A DNA stretch of 64,000 nucleotides from Paraescarpia echinospica (GCA_020002185.1 CM034534.1:33985092-34049091); one strand, 5' to 3'. Numbered from the stretch's first letter, positions 26,911 through 53,467 are shown. Program-made: numbers and translations. Notes: generated from the letters alone by a model not told the origin.

Positions 26911-26986
26911 CCGCTCGCTGTCGACCAATGGTAGTAGCGCATGTGAGTGGCCATAACTCTATACCGGGTACGGAAAGCAAACTCGC
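26911..26986 (-). repeat. Inverted repeat, right arm
   Basis: Reverse-complement partner of 25391-25466. It contains TGTCGACCAATGGT and ACCGGGTACGGAAAG. Confidence 0.75.
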
Positions 26987-28250
26987 ACCCGGAAAAACCT
27001 GGGAACGGGTCACTGCATGGTTCACTTCCGGGTTCGGGGTATACAAATAATATGCCATCGATTTTGAGACGTTACCCTTTTTCCAGGATTTTTTAAGTTA
27101 AACAGTTTTTTAGAGAAGGAAATTGGCGTATTTAATGTATATCGAGAATTTGTCAGACAAATATTAAATACATTAATCAGACAGAATTACATTGTTTAGG
27201 CCTATATTTGATGGGGACATCCCCTATGTTGAATCTTGAATATAACGGTATGAAGTGACGACTTTTCTTAGCAGCTTACTTAATGACATAATAAATATTG
27301 ACATATCCAATTTCCAGGTAAATTAACGTTTGTCAGTGGGTATATTTTGTGTTTATTGGTTGGTTTTGGCAACAACTTGTCAAAGGTGTGTTTTTATTTT
27401 CCTAGCAGCGTAATGCCATAATAAACATTAACATGTCCATTTTCTAGGTAAATAAAAACACAACTTTTTATACCGACAAACGCATTTGTTTACCATTGCC
27501 ACTAATAGAGAAATAAATATTGCGGCGTCCCAATTCCGACCAGTCAGAACGGTCCTCCCAACTCAGAGGTCAATGTTCTGACAAGTACACTACAAAGCCC
27601 ACGGGAACTTTAACTGATGTATGCACATACTAATAGTTGTCTAATGCAGCCCATTTGCGTTCACCCATCCACTTGCCGATGTAGCCCACCCGTGACCTGA
27701 ACTCACCCGTTTGGAACAGCACAGGTTTCGTAGCGACGGCGTACGAACGTTACATCCGCGGAGATTTGGCAGATTAGCTTAATGCAGCGATGACGCCGCT
27801 CCCTCGACAACTGACGCGGCGATACCTACAGCAACAATTACTTGCAGATGGTCAGAAGCAATTCGAGAAACGAAACACGCAGATACATAATTCATCGCGT
27901 GACAGTTTCAGCTCCTCTCTGTTAATAGAGGCGTCTATGGAAGACCCCCGCCGGCGCAGCTTGTCTCGCCCGCCAACATGTCTGTAATATGTCCATCTTG
28001 ATGTTTGTGGCTTCACCGTAAGGACTCGTCGTCACAATTTAACCGGTTTAGTACAGATGAATATTGACATGTTTTTGGACCAATGTTCCTCAGTCGTTTG
28101 TGTGTGCCCATTTAAAAAGTGTTTTAAATGCAGAAATGCCTTAGTTTTGTATTACTAATTAAATACACTAAATACAATCGCAAGCGTTCAACGACGTTGG
28201 GGGTCGCCAACACAAACAGATGGGTGTCACGAAGAACAAGATGTTTATTT
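26987..28250. other. Non-coding stretch with a short repeat echo
   Basis: 27342-27372 repeats about 30 bp (ATTTTGTGTTTATTGGTTGG...) of the dispersed repeat's 3' half. No gene recognised. Confidence 0.4.
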
Positions 28251-28478
28251 TTATGAGACACCAAAGCTGATGGTCGATGCCACTGGAGCCCGATTGTTAA
28301 AACTGGTATGAGAAGTGGAAACGTAAACGATCAACACACTTGGCTGAAAAGAGGGTCCACCGACAGTAAATTCTGCACCATCTTCTCTGCCTTCGTCTGC
28401 AGCAAATGCGACAGAGCCTACGATGTCATAACTGTCGATGTGTAACAAAAGGTTAACGACCACCAGGGCGCAAACCAT
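28251..28478 (-). CDS. Possible short coding segment, unidentified
   Basis: 75-codon minus-strand frame from ATG 28478 to TAA 28251. It has a hydrophobic start (VCALVVVNLLL), then DSYDIVGSVAFAADEG and SVLIVYVSTSHTSF. Composition is protein-like rather than repeat-like, and the start could be a signal or membrane segment. I recognise no family and no supporting splice sites. It could be a terminal exon, a small gene or chance. Confidence 0.2.
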   Translation of the reverse strand: MVCALVVVNLLLHIDSYDIVGSVAFAADEGREDGAEFTVGGPSFQPSVLIVYVSTSHTSFNNRAPVASTISFGVS

Positions 28479-28693
28479 TGTCTATTCAAAATAACAAAGT
28501 TACACATTGACTAGTGGGTGCATGGCAGTTTAAATATTAATTAAGTATGTATTCAATTGTTGTCACCACGATCGTCAAACATAAACTGTAGCGTGGTTAA
28601 AGAGAAACGTATAGGAAGTATGCGTGGTATATATAAAGCAACGTGTATATGCAAAAAGTTATATACAGTGTACATATGTGGACTGTGAACATT

Positions 28694-29717
28694 TGACGTG
28701 ACAGGCAGTACAGGAAAAGTGTTCGGCAGAGGAAAAGAAAACGGGTCAGTGGGGATAGATCAACAGGTAGTCAGACTGTAGAGAACGAGGAGAGACGCGA
28801 CAGCGATACAGGTAGTGAAGAGGTAGCTACCACAGAGGCAGTTGGTAAGACTGTGAGACAGAAGACTGATGGAAGAAGACAGAGTGTTCAGCAAAAAACA
28901 GAAAACATGACAGGCGTGAAGGTGACAGGGGAGAAAGTGACCGTAGTGAAGGAGGTAGCCGGGGAAAAGGGAGAAAATGTGATGGGAGGAAAGATGAAGG
29001 GACGAAAGGAAGTGAGAGTAAATGTGCTAGAAGAGAAGATGACAGGAGGAAAGGGGACAAGGGAAAACGCGACAGGAAAGAAGGGAATGCAAGAGAATGT
29101 GACAGGAGAGAAGACGGCAAGAAGAAAAAACAACAACCAGACATATGCAAACCGGGAGAGCTACTCCGAGGCAGTGATTGAGGGGGCAAGGGGAAAAGAG
29201 AGTGTTTATGGGCGATTCAATTCTGAGAAAAACAGACAAGACTATATGCGAGGGGAAGGACGTTTTTGTATGTCTACCGGGGGCTAGGATAGAGCATGTC
29301 ACCGAAAGGGTAGAGAAGGTATTGGGGCATGGCAAGGGATGGTTTATACTAGTACACGTAGGGACAAACAATGCAGATAAGGAGGGAACAACTGGGATAG
29401 TTCAGAAGTACAGACATCTAGTGAGGAAGCTAGAGAAGACAAGAGTGGAACAGGTTGTTCTCTCAGGAATTTTGCCAGTAATGGGAGGAAGGGGGGCAAC
29501 ATACAGAAACTGTAAGAGGATGGCGATCAACGCACTAGTTGAGCAGATGTGTGAAGAAGAGGGCGTGGGATTCATAGATTTATGGGGGTACTTTGTTGGG
29601 AGAGAAGATATGTACATGAGAGATGGCCTCCATTTAAGTGGAAAGGGGGCAGCAGTATTCTCAGAGAATCTCCTACGATCTGTTGACAGTGGGACAGGTT
29701 GCATCTATTTAAACTAA
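28694..29717 (+). pseudogene. CR1 ORF1, SGNH/GDSL esterase-like, frameshifted
   Basis: The N-terminal part is a low-complexity Lys/Glu/Gly/Thr-rich stretch with degenerate VTGEK / MTGGKGTREN repeats (to about 29150). A frameshift near 29200 follows. The other copy has two extra bases (GA) there and stays in frame. The C-terminal domain has SGNH hydrolase blocks: MGDSIL (nucleophile Ser), VGTNNA in the block-III position, and DGLHLSGKG carrying the Asp-x-x-His pair. It ends with stop at 29715-29717. In CR1 elements this domain is a known ORF1 feature, and its role in retrotransposition is unresolved. No in-frame ATG precedes the low-complexity region before about 28908. Confidence 0.85.
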
Positions 29718-32578
29718 ATTCGCAGGGGGGACTCGCAGAGAAGCCTGAAACTGAAGGCATAGATAAAGACAGCAAAAATAATTCAGCAAAGAACAGTCTG
29801 GAAAACTGTTCTGAAGCTGGATATAAATGTGTTTGTTTAAATGCAAGGAGTATAGTAAACAAAAGAAATCAACTAAACATTATGGAAGAAGATATTGACC
29901 CTCACATAATAGGTATAACCGAATCATGGGCAACCACCGATATATCAGATGCCGAATTGGGACTGACAGGATATGTAATGTTTAGGAAAGATAGAATAGG
30001 AAGAAGGGGAGGTGGAGTTATTTTATATATTAAAGAATCTATCCAGGCTTATGAAATAAAATTAGACAGAGAAGCAGATTGCGAAGAAGCTGTTTGGTGT
30101 AACATAGTTACAGGAAACTCAACGTTAACGGTTGGATTAGTTTATCGAAGTCCAAACATAAGCATAGAAGAGAATGAAAAAATACAAAACGCTATAAGGG
30201 AAGTGAGCAAACGGGACTGTGTTATTATGGGGGATTTCAACCATGGGCATATAAAATGGAAATCTCTACAGAGTATGGGTAGTGAGGACCACAAGTTTTT
30301 AGTTTTAGTACAAGATAGTTTCCTTTCTCAACATGTGCTAGAACCAACCAGGGGAGAGAATGTGTTAGACATAGTTTTGTCCTCACAGAATGAATTAGTT
30401 AACAATGTCAGGATATGTGAGCCACTGGGGAATAGTGATCACAACCAGATACATTTTACCATCAAATTAAAATCAGAAAGGAATAGTAAAAAGCAGTACA
30501 GGAGAAATTTCCACAAAGGAAAATATAAGGACATCAGGAAATATTTAGCAAAGATAGACTGGAATAACACACTGAAGAATAAGACAGCAACAGAATGCTG
30601 GAATATCTTAAAGAGTGAAATTCAATGCATCTTCGTCAAATTTGTTCCCTTAAAAAACACGGGAAACGGTCCAAAAAGAAACACTTATCGAAAGAAGCCA
30701 ATAGAAAAATTAAGTATAAACAAATGATGTGGAAGTCATATAGACGTACTGGAAATGACGAAGACTACAACATTTATAAAGAAGCACTATACCAAGCTAC
30801 AGCTGAAATTAGAAATTCAAAGAGAAGCTATGAACATAAATTAGCTTGTAATATAAAACATGACAGCAAGAGTTTTTATGCGTATGTTCTAAGCAAACAG
30901 AAAGTTCAGGATAAGGTCGGTCCTCTAGAAGATAGTGCTGGAAATATCATATCAGAAGGATTCTTAATGGCAGAAGACCTGAATGAGTATTTTAGTTCAG
31001 TGTTTACCAGAGAAGACACTAGTTCACTGCCAGTACCAGAGGCTAAGTTCAAGGGGGCAGAATCAGACTATTTAAGACAGTTAATTGTAACCCCAGAAAT
31101 GGTAGCTAAGAAAATTAGGGCTATGAAGGATAATAAATCACCTGGAGTGGATGGTATTCCACCCAAACTACTATTGGAAATTGTAGAACAAATTAGCATA
31201 CCGCTTGCAACAGTTTTCAACCTGTCATTAGAACAGGGAGTGGTTCCTTTAGAATGGAAAGAAGCAAACAGTATACCGTTATTTTAAAAAGGTTCGAGAA
31301 ACAAGTCAAATAATTATAGACCAGTTAGTTTAACATCGGTGATTTGTAAATTATTAGAAAGACTAATTAAAGATCACATGGTGGATTTTCTTGTTAAACA
31401 TAACTTGATAAACTCATCTCAACATGGGTTTCTAAAAGCGAGGTCATGCTTAACAAATGTTATGTTTTTTGGAAGATATCACTAAGTGGGTAGATGATGG
31501 ATCACCAGCAGATATGATCTACTTAGATTTTCTAAAAGCTTTTGACAAAGTGCCACATCAAAGATTACTGCTTAAACTAAAGGCCCATGGCATAGGAAAT
31601 GGTATAATTAACTGGATAGAAAAATGGCTGATTGACAGAAGACAACGGGTAGTTGTTGATGGGGAGGCTTCAAACTGGAAATCAGTTTTGAGTGGGGTTC
31701 CACAGGGATCAGTACTAGGACCTATATTATTCTTAATATATATAAACGATTTGGACGATAATATAGCTAGCAAGGTGTTGAAATTTGCAGAAGGATTAAA
31801 AGTGATGGAGATAGACAGCATTTACAAGATGATCTTGACAGGTTGATCAAATGGTCTGAAAAGTGGCAAATGTTGTTCAATTTTGGGAAATGTAAATGCC
31901 TTCACACAGGACATGGGAACGAATATGTAGAATATACAATGGGGGGAAGTCTACTAAGTACTACTGTAAAAGAAAAAGACTTAGGGCTGACAATTAGTGC
32001 TGACATGAAGGTTTCAGAGCAGTGTGGAATTGCAGCTTCAAAAGGAAATCAAATCCTTGGATTGATTAGGCGAAATATAGCATATAAAGAAAAAGAACTA
32101 ATAATACCGCTGTACAAAACAATAGTTAGGCCTCACTTAGAATATTGTATACAAACGTGGAGGCCATACCACAAGAAGGACATAGATATGCTAGAAAGAG
32201 TACAGAGGAGAGCAACTAAAATGATACCAAAACTGAGGGATCTTAGTTATAAAAAATGCCTAAAAGAATGTGGTTTAACAACACTAGAGACAAGGAGATT
32301 GAGAGGAGATCAGATAGAAGTGTTTAAAATATTGAATGGTTATGAAAATATTGATAGAAATATGTTTTTTTTCAGTTAAGAAAGATAGAAAGACTAGAGG
32401 ACATGAAGTTACATTAGTAAAGGAGCAGTGTAGATTAGACGTAAGAAAGTTCTCATTTTCACAAAGGACTGTGAATGAATGGAACAGATTATCTGATGAT
32501 TGTGTGGGTGCTAGTAGTGTGAATATGTTTAAAAATAAAATCGACACATACCTCAGAAGGGCTGGATATATGTAAATA
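29699..32578 (+). pseudogene. CR1 ORF2, endonuclease-reverse transcriptase, multiply disrupted (copy 1)
   Basis: The frame overlaps the end of ORF1. The endonuclease domain (about 29830-30460) keeps LNARSI, GITESW, VYRSP, MGDFNHG and GNSDHN, the residues expected for an APE-type nuclease. A one-base shift in an A-run near 30655 changes frame. The linker and reverse transcriptase fingers (NKSPGVDGIPPKLL) then run to a TAA at 31285-31287, where the second copy reads Lys. Another shift lies near 31450. Palm motif A (LDFLKAFDKV) and motif B (GVPQGSVLGP) are present. Motif C is destroyed: FA is followed directly by RRIKSDGD in a new frame, consistent with a deletion of about 19 bp that removed the F-A-D-D catalytic pair. 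A last shift occurs in a T-run near 32368, and the final frame ends at about 32578. It cannot encode a working enzyme. Confidence 0.92.
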
Positions 32579-32791
32579 AAAGGGTTGGACTCTCGATAAG
32601 CCAAAGGGCTTCCTTGTCCACCTACCATCTAGAGTTAATTCTCTGGATGGCAATCTTGTTAAATCTTGTTAAAGTTAAACATGAGAAGATGCTAGCAGAG
32701 GACAACTGGGTTAGGATGACATATAAAGTGAACAGAAGTGATAGCGGGAAGATGGGGATTGGAGTCTGAAAAAGAATGTAATTGGGAACAG

Positions 32792-34730
32792 AGTGGGAGA
32801 GGCAGAACACACATACAGAGAATGAGTGAGGAAATAATGGAGAGGCAGAACACACATACAGATAATGAGTCAGGAAATAAGACAGAGGCAGAACACAAAC
32901 ATATAGAGAATGAGTGAGGAAATAAGGAAGAGGCAGAATATACATACAGAGAATGTGTGAGAAATAAAGGAGAGGCAGAACACACACATACAGAGAATAA
33001 GTGAGGAAATAAGGGAGAAGCAGAACACGCACGTACAGAGAATGAGTGGAGAAATAAGGGAGAGGCAGAACACACACACATACAGAGAATGAGTGGGGAA
33101 ATAAGGGAGAGGCAGAACACACACATACAGAGAATGAGTGGGGAAATAAGGGAGAGGCAGAACACATATACATGGAATGAGTGAGGAAATGAGGGGGGTA
33201 GAATACACAGAGAGAATGAATGAGGAAATAAGGAAGAGGCAGAACACATATACAGAGAATGAGTGAGAAATAAGACAGAGGCAGAACACACAGACACACA
33301 TAGAATAAGTGAGGAAACAAGGGAGAGGCAGAACACGCATACAGAGAATGGGTGAGGAAATAAGACAGAGGCAGAACACACACATACAGAGAATGAGTGA
33401 GGAAATAAGGGATAAGCAAAACACACATACAGAGAATGAGTGAGGAAATGTGAGAGAGGCAGAACACACACATTCAGAGAATGAGTGAGGAAATAAGGGA
33501 GAGGCAGGACACACACATACAGAGAACGAGTGAGGAAATAAGGGAGAGGCAGAACACACACGTACAGAGAATGAGTGTGGAAATAAGTGAGAGGCAGAAC
33601 ACACATAAAGAGAATGAGTGAGGAAATAAGGGAGAGGCAGAACACACACATAGAGAGAATTAGTGAGGAAATAAGGGAGAGGCAGAACACACATAGAGAG
33701 AATGAGTGAGGAAATAAGGGAGAGGCAGAACACACATATACAGAGAATGAGTGAGGAAATAAGGGAGAGGCAGAACACACATAGAGAGAATGAGTGAGGA
33801 AATAAGGGAGAGGCAGAACACACATATACAGAGAATGAGTGAGGAAATAAGGGAGAGGCAGAACACACATAGAGAGAATGAGTGAGGAAATAAGGGAGAG
33901 GCAGAACACACATATACAGAGAATGAGTGAGGAAATAAGGGAGAGGCAGAACACACATAGAGAGAATGAGTGAGGAAATAAGGGAGAGGCAGAACACACA
34001 TATACAGAGAATGAGTGAGGAAATAAGGGAGAGGCAGAACACACGCATATAGAGAATGGGTGAGGAAATAAGGGAGAGGCAGAACACACGCATACAGAGA
34101 ATGAGTGAGGAAATAAGGGAGAGGCAGAACACACGAATACAGAGAATAGGTGAAGAAATAAGACAGAGGCAGAACACACACATACATAGAATGGGTGAGG
34201 AAATAAGACAGAGGCAGAACACACACATACATAGAATGGGTGAGGAAATAAGACAGAGGCAGAACACACACATACATAGAATGAGTGAGGAAATAAGGAA
34301 GAGGCAGAACACACACATACAGAGAATGAGTGAGGAAATAATGGAGAGGCAGAACACACACATACAGAGAATGAGTGAGGAAATGATGGAGAGGCAGAAC
34401 ACACACATACATAGAATGGGTGAGGAAATAATGGAGAGGCAGAACACACACATACAGAGAATGAGTGAGGAAATAAGGGAGAGGCAGAACACACACATAC
34501 AGAGAATGAGTGAGGAAATGATGGAGAGGCAGAACACACACATACAGAGAATGGGTGAGGAAATAATGGAGAGGCAGAACACACACATACAGAGAATGAG
34601 TGAGGAAATAAGGGAGAGGCAGAACACACACATACAGAGAATGAGTGAGGAAATAAGGGAGAGGCAGAACATACATACAGAAATAAGACAGAGGCAGAAC
34701 GCACACATACAGAGAATGAGTGGGGAAATA
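32792..34730. repeat. 45-bp minisatellite, about 43 units (copy 1)
   Basis: Imperfect tandem units containing GAATGAGTGAGGAAATAAGG, GAGAGGCAGAAC and ACACACATACAGA. Units are mostly 45 bp, some 43 or 41 bp. Within 33661-34020 a 43-bp and a 45-bp unit alternate as an 88-bp dimer, four times. Because 45 is a multiple of three and units lack stops in several phases, open frames up to 681 codons appear on the minus strand (Cys/Val/Leu/Ser/Phe repeats) and 227 codons on the plus strand (SEEIRERQNTHIQRM repeats). They have no start context and overlap one another in different phases, so I do not call them genes. It begins about 120 bp after the CR1 3' end. Confidence 0.97.
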
Positions 34731-34845
34731 ACATCATAGATCTAGAACCAGGGAATACAGAAGCGGGTGGTAGAAGAAGGAAACCAAGAGATACCCAGAA
34801 AGGGCACAGGAGAACAAGCGAGAGTGGGACAAGAATTCGAAATGG

Positions 34846-35273
34846 GGGCCGAAGTAATCCAATTTCACTATAATTCTGATTATGTGTTGTGTAACAGTTT
34901 CTGACTTTTATATCAAATTTTAGCGCGCGCGTGTGTATGCGTATATGTGTACACGTGTCTGTGTACGTGCGTACACGTGTGTTTGTGTGTGCGTGCGTGT
35001 GTGTGTAGTCTGATTGTGCAGTGGGCTATGAGAAAGAAGCAAAGGTGAAAAAGTCACATAATAAGTCGTGATATATTTTGTGTTTATTGGTTGGTTTTGG
35101 CAATAAAAGCAGCGGAGCGAAAGGAGTTCACAACAGTGGTGTAGAGGGTGTGTCATCTCTGTCGTGTGCAGTTGTTGCAGACATATCGTTGGAGATGCCT
35201 CGACTCTCCATACCCGCAGAAATTTTTTTTAAAATCTATTTAGCTGCAACACTAATCTGACCAGACAACGATG
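34846..35273 (+). repeat. Dispersed repeat 'GGGGGCCGAAG', copy B
   Basis: Second copy of the unit at 26325-26808, with a short interrupted TG/CG tract (34923-35006) and an A/T-run insertion (AATTTTTTTTAAAATC) near the 3' end where copy A has GAACAATCAATT. It follows the minisatellite after about 115 bp. Confidence 0.85.
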
Positions 35274-37456
35274 TCATTGGTTACTGACACTGTGTAATGC
35301 TCCATTGCAGATAATGACGCATACTGATGGTCAAAGTTATTATTGGTCATTGGTAAAGCAACGGGGCGCTCCACTGATGTGCTGGCACCAAGCAACCACC
35401 AATCGTTTGTTGAGGATATTTAACACAGACGAACATTGATGAACAGTAATTATCTTTAAACAGTTAAGTGTAAATAGCATCTGCCAGACATGACAACCAT
35501 ATTTGTTATGACATCTCTTTGTCAAACAGTAACGACGGATGTAATGAACGTTAGTGTAATGTACCGTGTGATCGCGTGACATTCACAAATGCGATTTTTC
35601 TTTTTGCATGAATGTCATCTATAAGGTTTTAGTCAACATAAACTCGAGGGCAGCAATTTTACTTTTTTGTTTTTAAAGAAACGGCATCCATTTGTAAATG
35701 GCCGTGAAGATACAATTTCCGCATATCGTAATAACTGCGTCACCTAGAACCATCACACTAGTTTCGGAGGCTAAATGATTTAAATAGTTTACAGTTGATC
35801 TTCTCCAACATTCAAATCCGAAATAGAAAGATGGCGCTCGTCAAAACAAAGTTCACCATAATAAATATGATAAGAGATTTCAAAAATATGATATATGACC
35901 TTCTCCGACATTTATTAATCTGCCATTTACAAAGAGTGCGCCTATCAAAGCATATTATCCCCATATCTTAAGAACTACGTCACATAAAGCCATGACGTTG
36001 TTGCCAAAATTTTGGTTTTCCTGAGCGACGATAAAAGTTATTTTCAACATTCGCCGACATTCAGTCTATCCGCCATTTTACGATGGCGTCCATCAAAGCT
36101 AATTATCCCCATATCTTAACAACTACGTCACCCGGCTAGCAGGTGTTGATTCCGTCTGCATGATGGAGAACGTCGGATAAGACAAGTCAACGGTTTAATA
36201 AAAATCTAGTGGACCGCTCAATAACAGCCATTCAAACAATTTCCGTAGAACAAACTGTGTTTCTTCAGTCGACATCTTGAGAAAGGAAAATAGCATGCAC
36301 AATTTTCAGTATACCGTAAATCAGACTACTACGATTGCACGACTCTGCACGGCGATGTCGACGACTGACAATTCATTGCCGCGTCGCAGTACAAAGCTTC
36401 GGGCGCGTGAAATGAAGCTTGTGTGACAGCACTCAATCTGCATCACGACTTCACGGCCGGTGAAGCCAACGGAAATATATGTCTGTACGTCAATATGTGG
36501 CAAGATTATCCCAGAATTACATATTGTAGTCAACAACCTACAGTTGCTACGTGAATTGTTCACCAGTTGCAAGAGAGCGAAAATCTCATCGGCTGCACAC
36601 CTTTTTCTTCACCAATTCTACTCTGCGCTATTCCCCACTATCGTTCCATCCAATACTAGGTTTAAGACTTAGGACTCTGCAAAGTGACACATGGCCTTTT
36701 CCAGTGTCATGGACATCTTCTTTTATTTTCCTTGCAGGGACTGCTAACCTCTTGTGCCACTTCTCTTGGGTATATCTCTGTCTCGCATAAGTATTTAACA
36801 ATCGCCCGTCTCTCCCTCCCCTCTGCCAGAGTCATTCTTTACAAACATTGAATATAGTTATCCACATTTTGTTATCTTGCTCCTAAATATGTTTCAGTGC
36901 CTCACTGTACAATGACGAACCATCGACAACATCCGAGACGAGAACACATCTTTATTATATTATTGTGCATTTTTGTACCTTCTATGGCACATCACTAACA
37001 TATCATTAACGCATCACTGCTTACCCTGTTCTAGGAACACACTTGACAGCAGATGCACTCTTTCCCAAATGTTGGCAATTATTCTAATTCGGCACGGTGC
37101 ATATCATATACATATTATATCGTGCATCACCCTTTCTAATAACACTGGGTCAATGACGCCAGTCTTCAACCACGTTGATTCCTTCAACAAACGTTGCTCT
37201 TATTAATGTTGGGTTGAGTATAGGTTAATTTCACCAAGTTAAACATACAGTGTATAAACCATTGTCAGCAGTTCGGCAACACCATAACTACACAGAATAA
37301 AGTATGCTTTTATAATGGTCTACATTCTATTTAAAGTGTCACCACATTGGAGACAAACGATGTGCATCGATAATTGGTGAAATAAAGATGTCATCGTTGC
37401 GCCCTCCTTGTTCAGGTGTTTGTAAGGCACATGTCGGCTGCTGTCACAAGGACGCA
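35274..37456. other. Stretch without genes, downstream of the split gene's stop
   Basis: Includes the diverged tandem repeat at 35670-36130 and otherwise mostly unique-looking DNA. The part nearest 37457 would be the 3' UTR and flank of the minus-strand gene. No single polyadenylation signal could be fixed. Short open frames here are unsupported. Confidence 0.4.
35670..36130. repeat. Diverged tandem repeat with recurring ACGTCAC/GCGTCAC sites
   Basis: At about 35690, 35923 and 36070 a block recurs that reads roughly CCATTT...ATCAAAG...TATCCCCATATCTTAA and then a C-T-A/G-C-G-T-C-A-C site. A partial copy (AAGATGGCGCTCGTCAAAAC) lies near 35830. Spacing is roughly 95-150 bp. The same array is present at about 60503-60963 in the second segment. 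Confidence 0.6.
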
Positions 37457-51320
<13,864 letters not shown>

Positions 51321-52209
51321 CTGGCAAGCAAGTAAAAAGTGAACATTATTTTTTTCATCATAATATCCATAACATTCCAAAACTTTCATTTAAGCAATGA
51401 CTGAACTCTAGAGCTTCTGTTAGACTCTTAACATGCCAAAGCCTTCCTACTGTACTTTGCTGTAGGATTTTGTCATTGATCTGGGACCAATTAGTTATTT
51501 AAACTGAACAGCCGACAGATTCAAGGTAAAGGGGACTACATGAAACTATGGGAGCTTTAATTGGCAAGAAAAGGTTGTGTCCCTGTGGTCTCTGCTACAC
51601 GTGCATTGACTGACAACTGGACAGACACTGTGCCTCCTGAGTCAACAACATACTACAATGTCAATCCACTGTCTAGATTGTTAAAAGCCTCAGGCCATGC
51701 AGATATTCTTATCTCTTATGTAATGCAATTCCACATGTCTTCAATGCAAGATTATTGTCTGAATTGTTTTGTCTACAGCACATATTGATTTATTTTAAAT
51801 GTTAACAAACTCATTAAAACAACAAATTAAAATTATAATTGCCTATTAGATGTAGTGCTAACAACATGTTTGCTACGGCTAATGTCAACTCATGCAAATG
51901 TGTCATCAGAAAGGCTATTTATAATGTAATGCACCAACAAGTCCCTGGATCCTATTATATAGAATACTGCAATTATCGACATGTATTGTACATCAAAATT
52001 GCAGAATCTGTCAACTGTTTTATCATACAGTCATGTTAGACAATACAAACTGTATAGCTTAACACCTTTACTGCCCAAAGGTGTTTTAACGAACTACAAT
52101 TGTCTTAATATTATTTGTTTATCCTAAAACACAGTTAGATGGTCAGGATGTTTGCATGAATATAGTGTATACTATAACATGACTGTTTGATATCAAACCC
52201 TATACCTTT
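51321..52209. other. Non-coding stretch, presumed intron
   Basis: AT-rich DNA 5' of the most upstream visible exon on the minus strand. No further exon recognised before the tandem repeat and gap. Confidence 0.4.
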
Positions 52210-52467
52210 AACTGTGTCCAAGAAGACAGGGGATCATCTCACTAAGAACTATCAGACCCTGCACATTTAACTGTGTCCAAGAAGAGAGGGGACCATCTCA
52301 CTAAGAAGTATCAGACCTTTCACATTTAACTGTGTCCAAGAAGACAGGGGACCGTCTCACTAAGAACTATCAGACCCTGTACATTTAACTGTGTCTAAGA
52401 AGACACGGGACCATCTCACTAAGAACTATCAGACCCTTTAACAGTGTCCAACTTCCAAGAAGACAGG
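52210..52467. repeat. 59-bp tandem repeat running into the gap
   Basis: Units start at 52210, 52269, 52328, 52387 and about 52440 (the fourth is shortened), each containing AACTGTGTCCAAGAAGACAG and CATCTCACTAAGAA. The last unit is cut by the N run, so the array probably continues and explains the assembly break. Confidence 0.93.
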
Positions 52468-53467
52468 NNNNNNNNNNNNNNNNNNNNNNNNNNNNNNNNN
52501 NNNNNNNNNNNNNNNNNNNNNNNNNNNNNNNNNNNNNNNNNNNNNNNNNNNNNNNNNNNNNNNNNNNNNNNNNNNNNNNNNNNNNNNNNNNNNNNNNNNN
52601 NNNNNNNNNNNNNNNNNNNNNNNNNNNNNNNNNNNNNNNNNNNNNNNNNNNNNNNNNNNNNNNNNNNNNNNNNNNNNNNNNNNNNNNNNNNNNNNNNNNN
52701 NNNNNNNNNNNNNNNNNNNNNNNNNNNNNNNNNNNNNNNNNNNNNNNNNNNNNNNNNNNNNNNNNNNNNNNNNNNNNNNNNNNNNNNNNNNNNNNNNNNN
52801 NNNNNNNNNNNNNNNNNNNNNNNNNNNNNNNNNNNNNNNNNNNNNNNNNNNNNNNNNNNNNNNNNNNNNNNNNNNNNNNNNNNNNNNNNNNNNNNNNNNN
52901 NNNNNNNNNNNNNNNNNNNNNNNNNNNNNNNNNNNNNNNNNNNNNNNNNNNNNNNNNNNNNNNNNNNNNNNNNNNNNNNNNNNNNNNNNNNNNNNNNNNN
53001 NNNNNNNNNNNNNNNNNNNNNNNNNNNNNNNNNNNNNNNNNNNNNNNNNNNNNNNNNNNNNNNNNNNNNNNNNNNNNNNNNNNNNNNNNNNNNNNNNNNN
53101 NNNNNNNNNNNNNNNNNNNNNNNNNNNNNNNNNNNNNNNNNNNNNNNNNNNNNNNNNNNNNNNNNNNNNNNNNNNNNNNNNNNNNNNNNNNNNNNNNNNN
53201 NNNNNNNNNNNNNNNNNNNNNNNNNNNNNNNNNNNNNNNNNNNNNNNNNNNNNNNNNNNNNNNNNNNNNNNNNNNNNNNNNNNNNNNNNNNNNNNNNNNN
53301 NNNNNNNNNNNNNNNNNNNNNNNNNNNNNNNNNNNNNNNNNNNNNNNNNNNNNNNNNNNNNNNNNNNNNNNNNNNNNNNNNNNNNNNNNNNNNNNNNNNN
53401 NNNNNNNNNNNNNNNNNNNNNNNNNNNNNNNNNNNNNNNNNNNNNNNNNNNNNNNNNNNNNNNNNNN
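52468..53467. other. Assembly gap of exactly 1000 N
   Basis: The run is exactly 1000 bases, a round number typical of a placeholder rather than a measured size. Long 'open frames' that span it are meaningless. Confidence 0.99.

Larger units (their letters stand above)
28690..32673 (+). mobile_element. CR1-type non-LTR retrotransposon, near full length, inactive (copy 1)
   Basis: About 4 kb element in the order ORF1 (SGNH/GDSL esterase-like), ORF2 (apurinic-type endonuclease, reverse transcriptase, C-terminal region), short 3' UTR. It ends in a duplicated 10-bp repeat AATCTTGTTA, a typical CR1-like non-poly-A tail. An esterase domain in ORF1 and the GVPQGSVLGP/LDFLKAFDKVPHQRL reverse transcriptase motifs are hallmarks of CR1. 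No full-length 5' UTR or start codon was found for ORF1, so the 5' end may be truncated at about 28690. Several frameshifts and a stop make it inactive. The same element is repeated at 53468-57145, and a related 3' fragment lies at 15107-15803 on the other strand. Confidence 0.93.

Noticed and set aside
28827..29371. Minus-strand Phe/Ser/Leu-rich frames opposite CR1 ORF1
   Set aside because: Shadow of the purine-rich ORF1 low-complexity region.
32692..34739. Very long minus-strand frames (up to 681 codons) and a 227-codon plus-strand frame
   Set aside because: They are the 45-bp minisatellite read in several overlapping phases at once. The period is divisible by three and lacks stops. No start context, domain or splice signal supports a gene.
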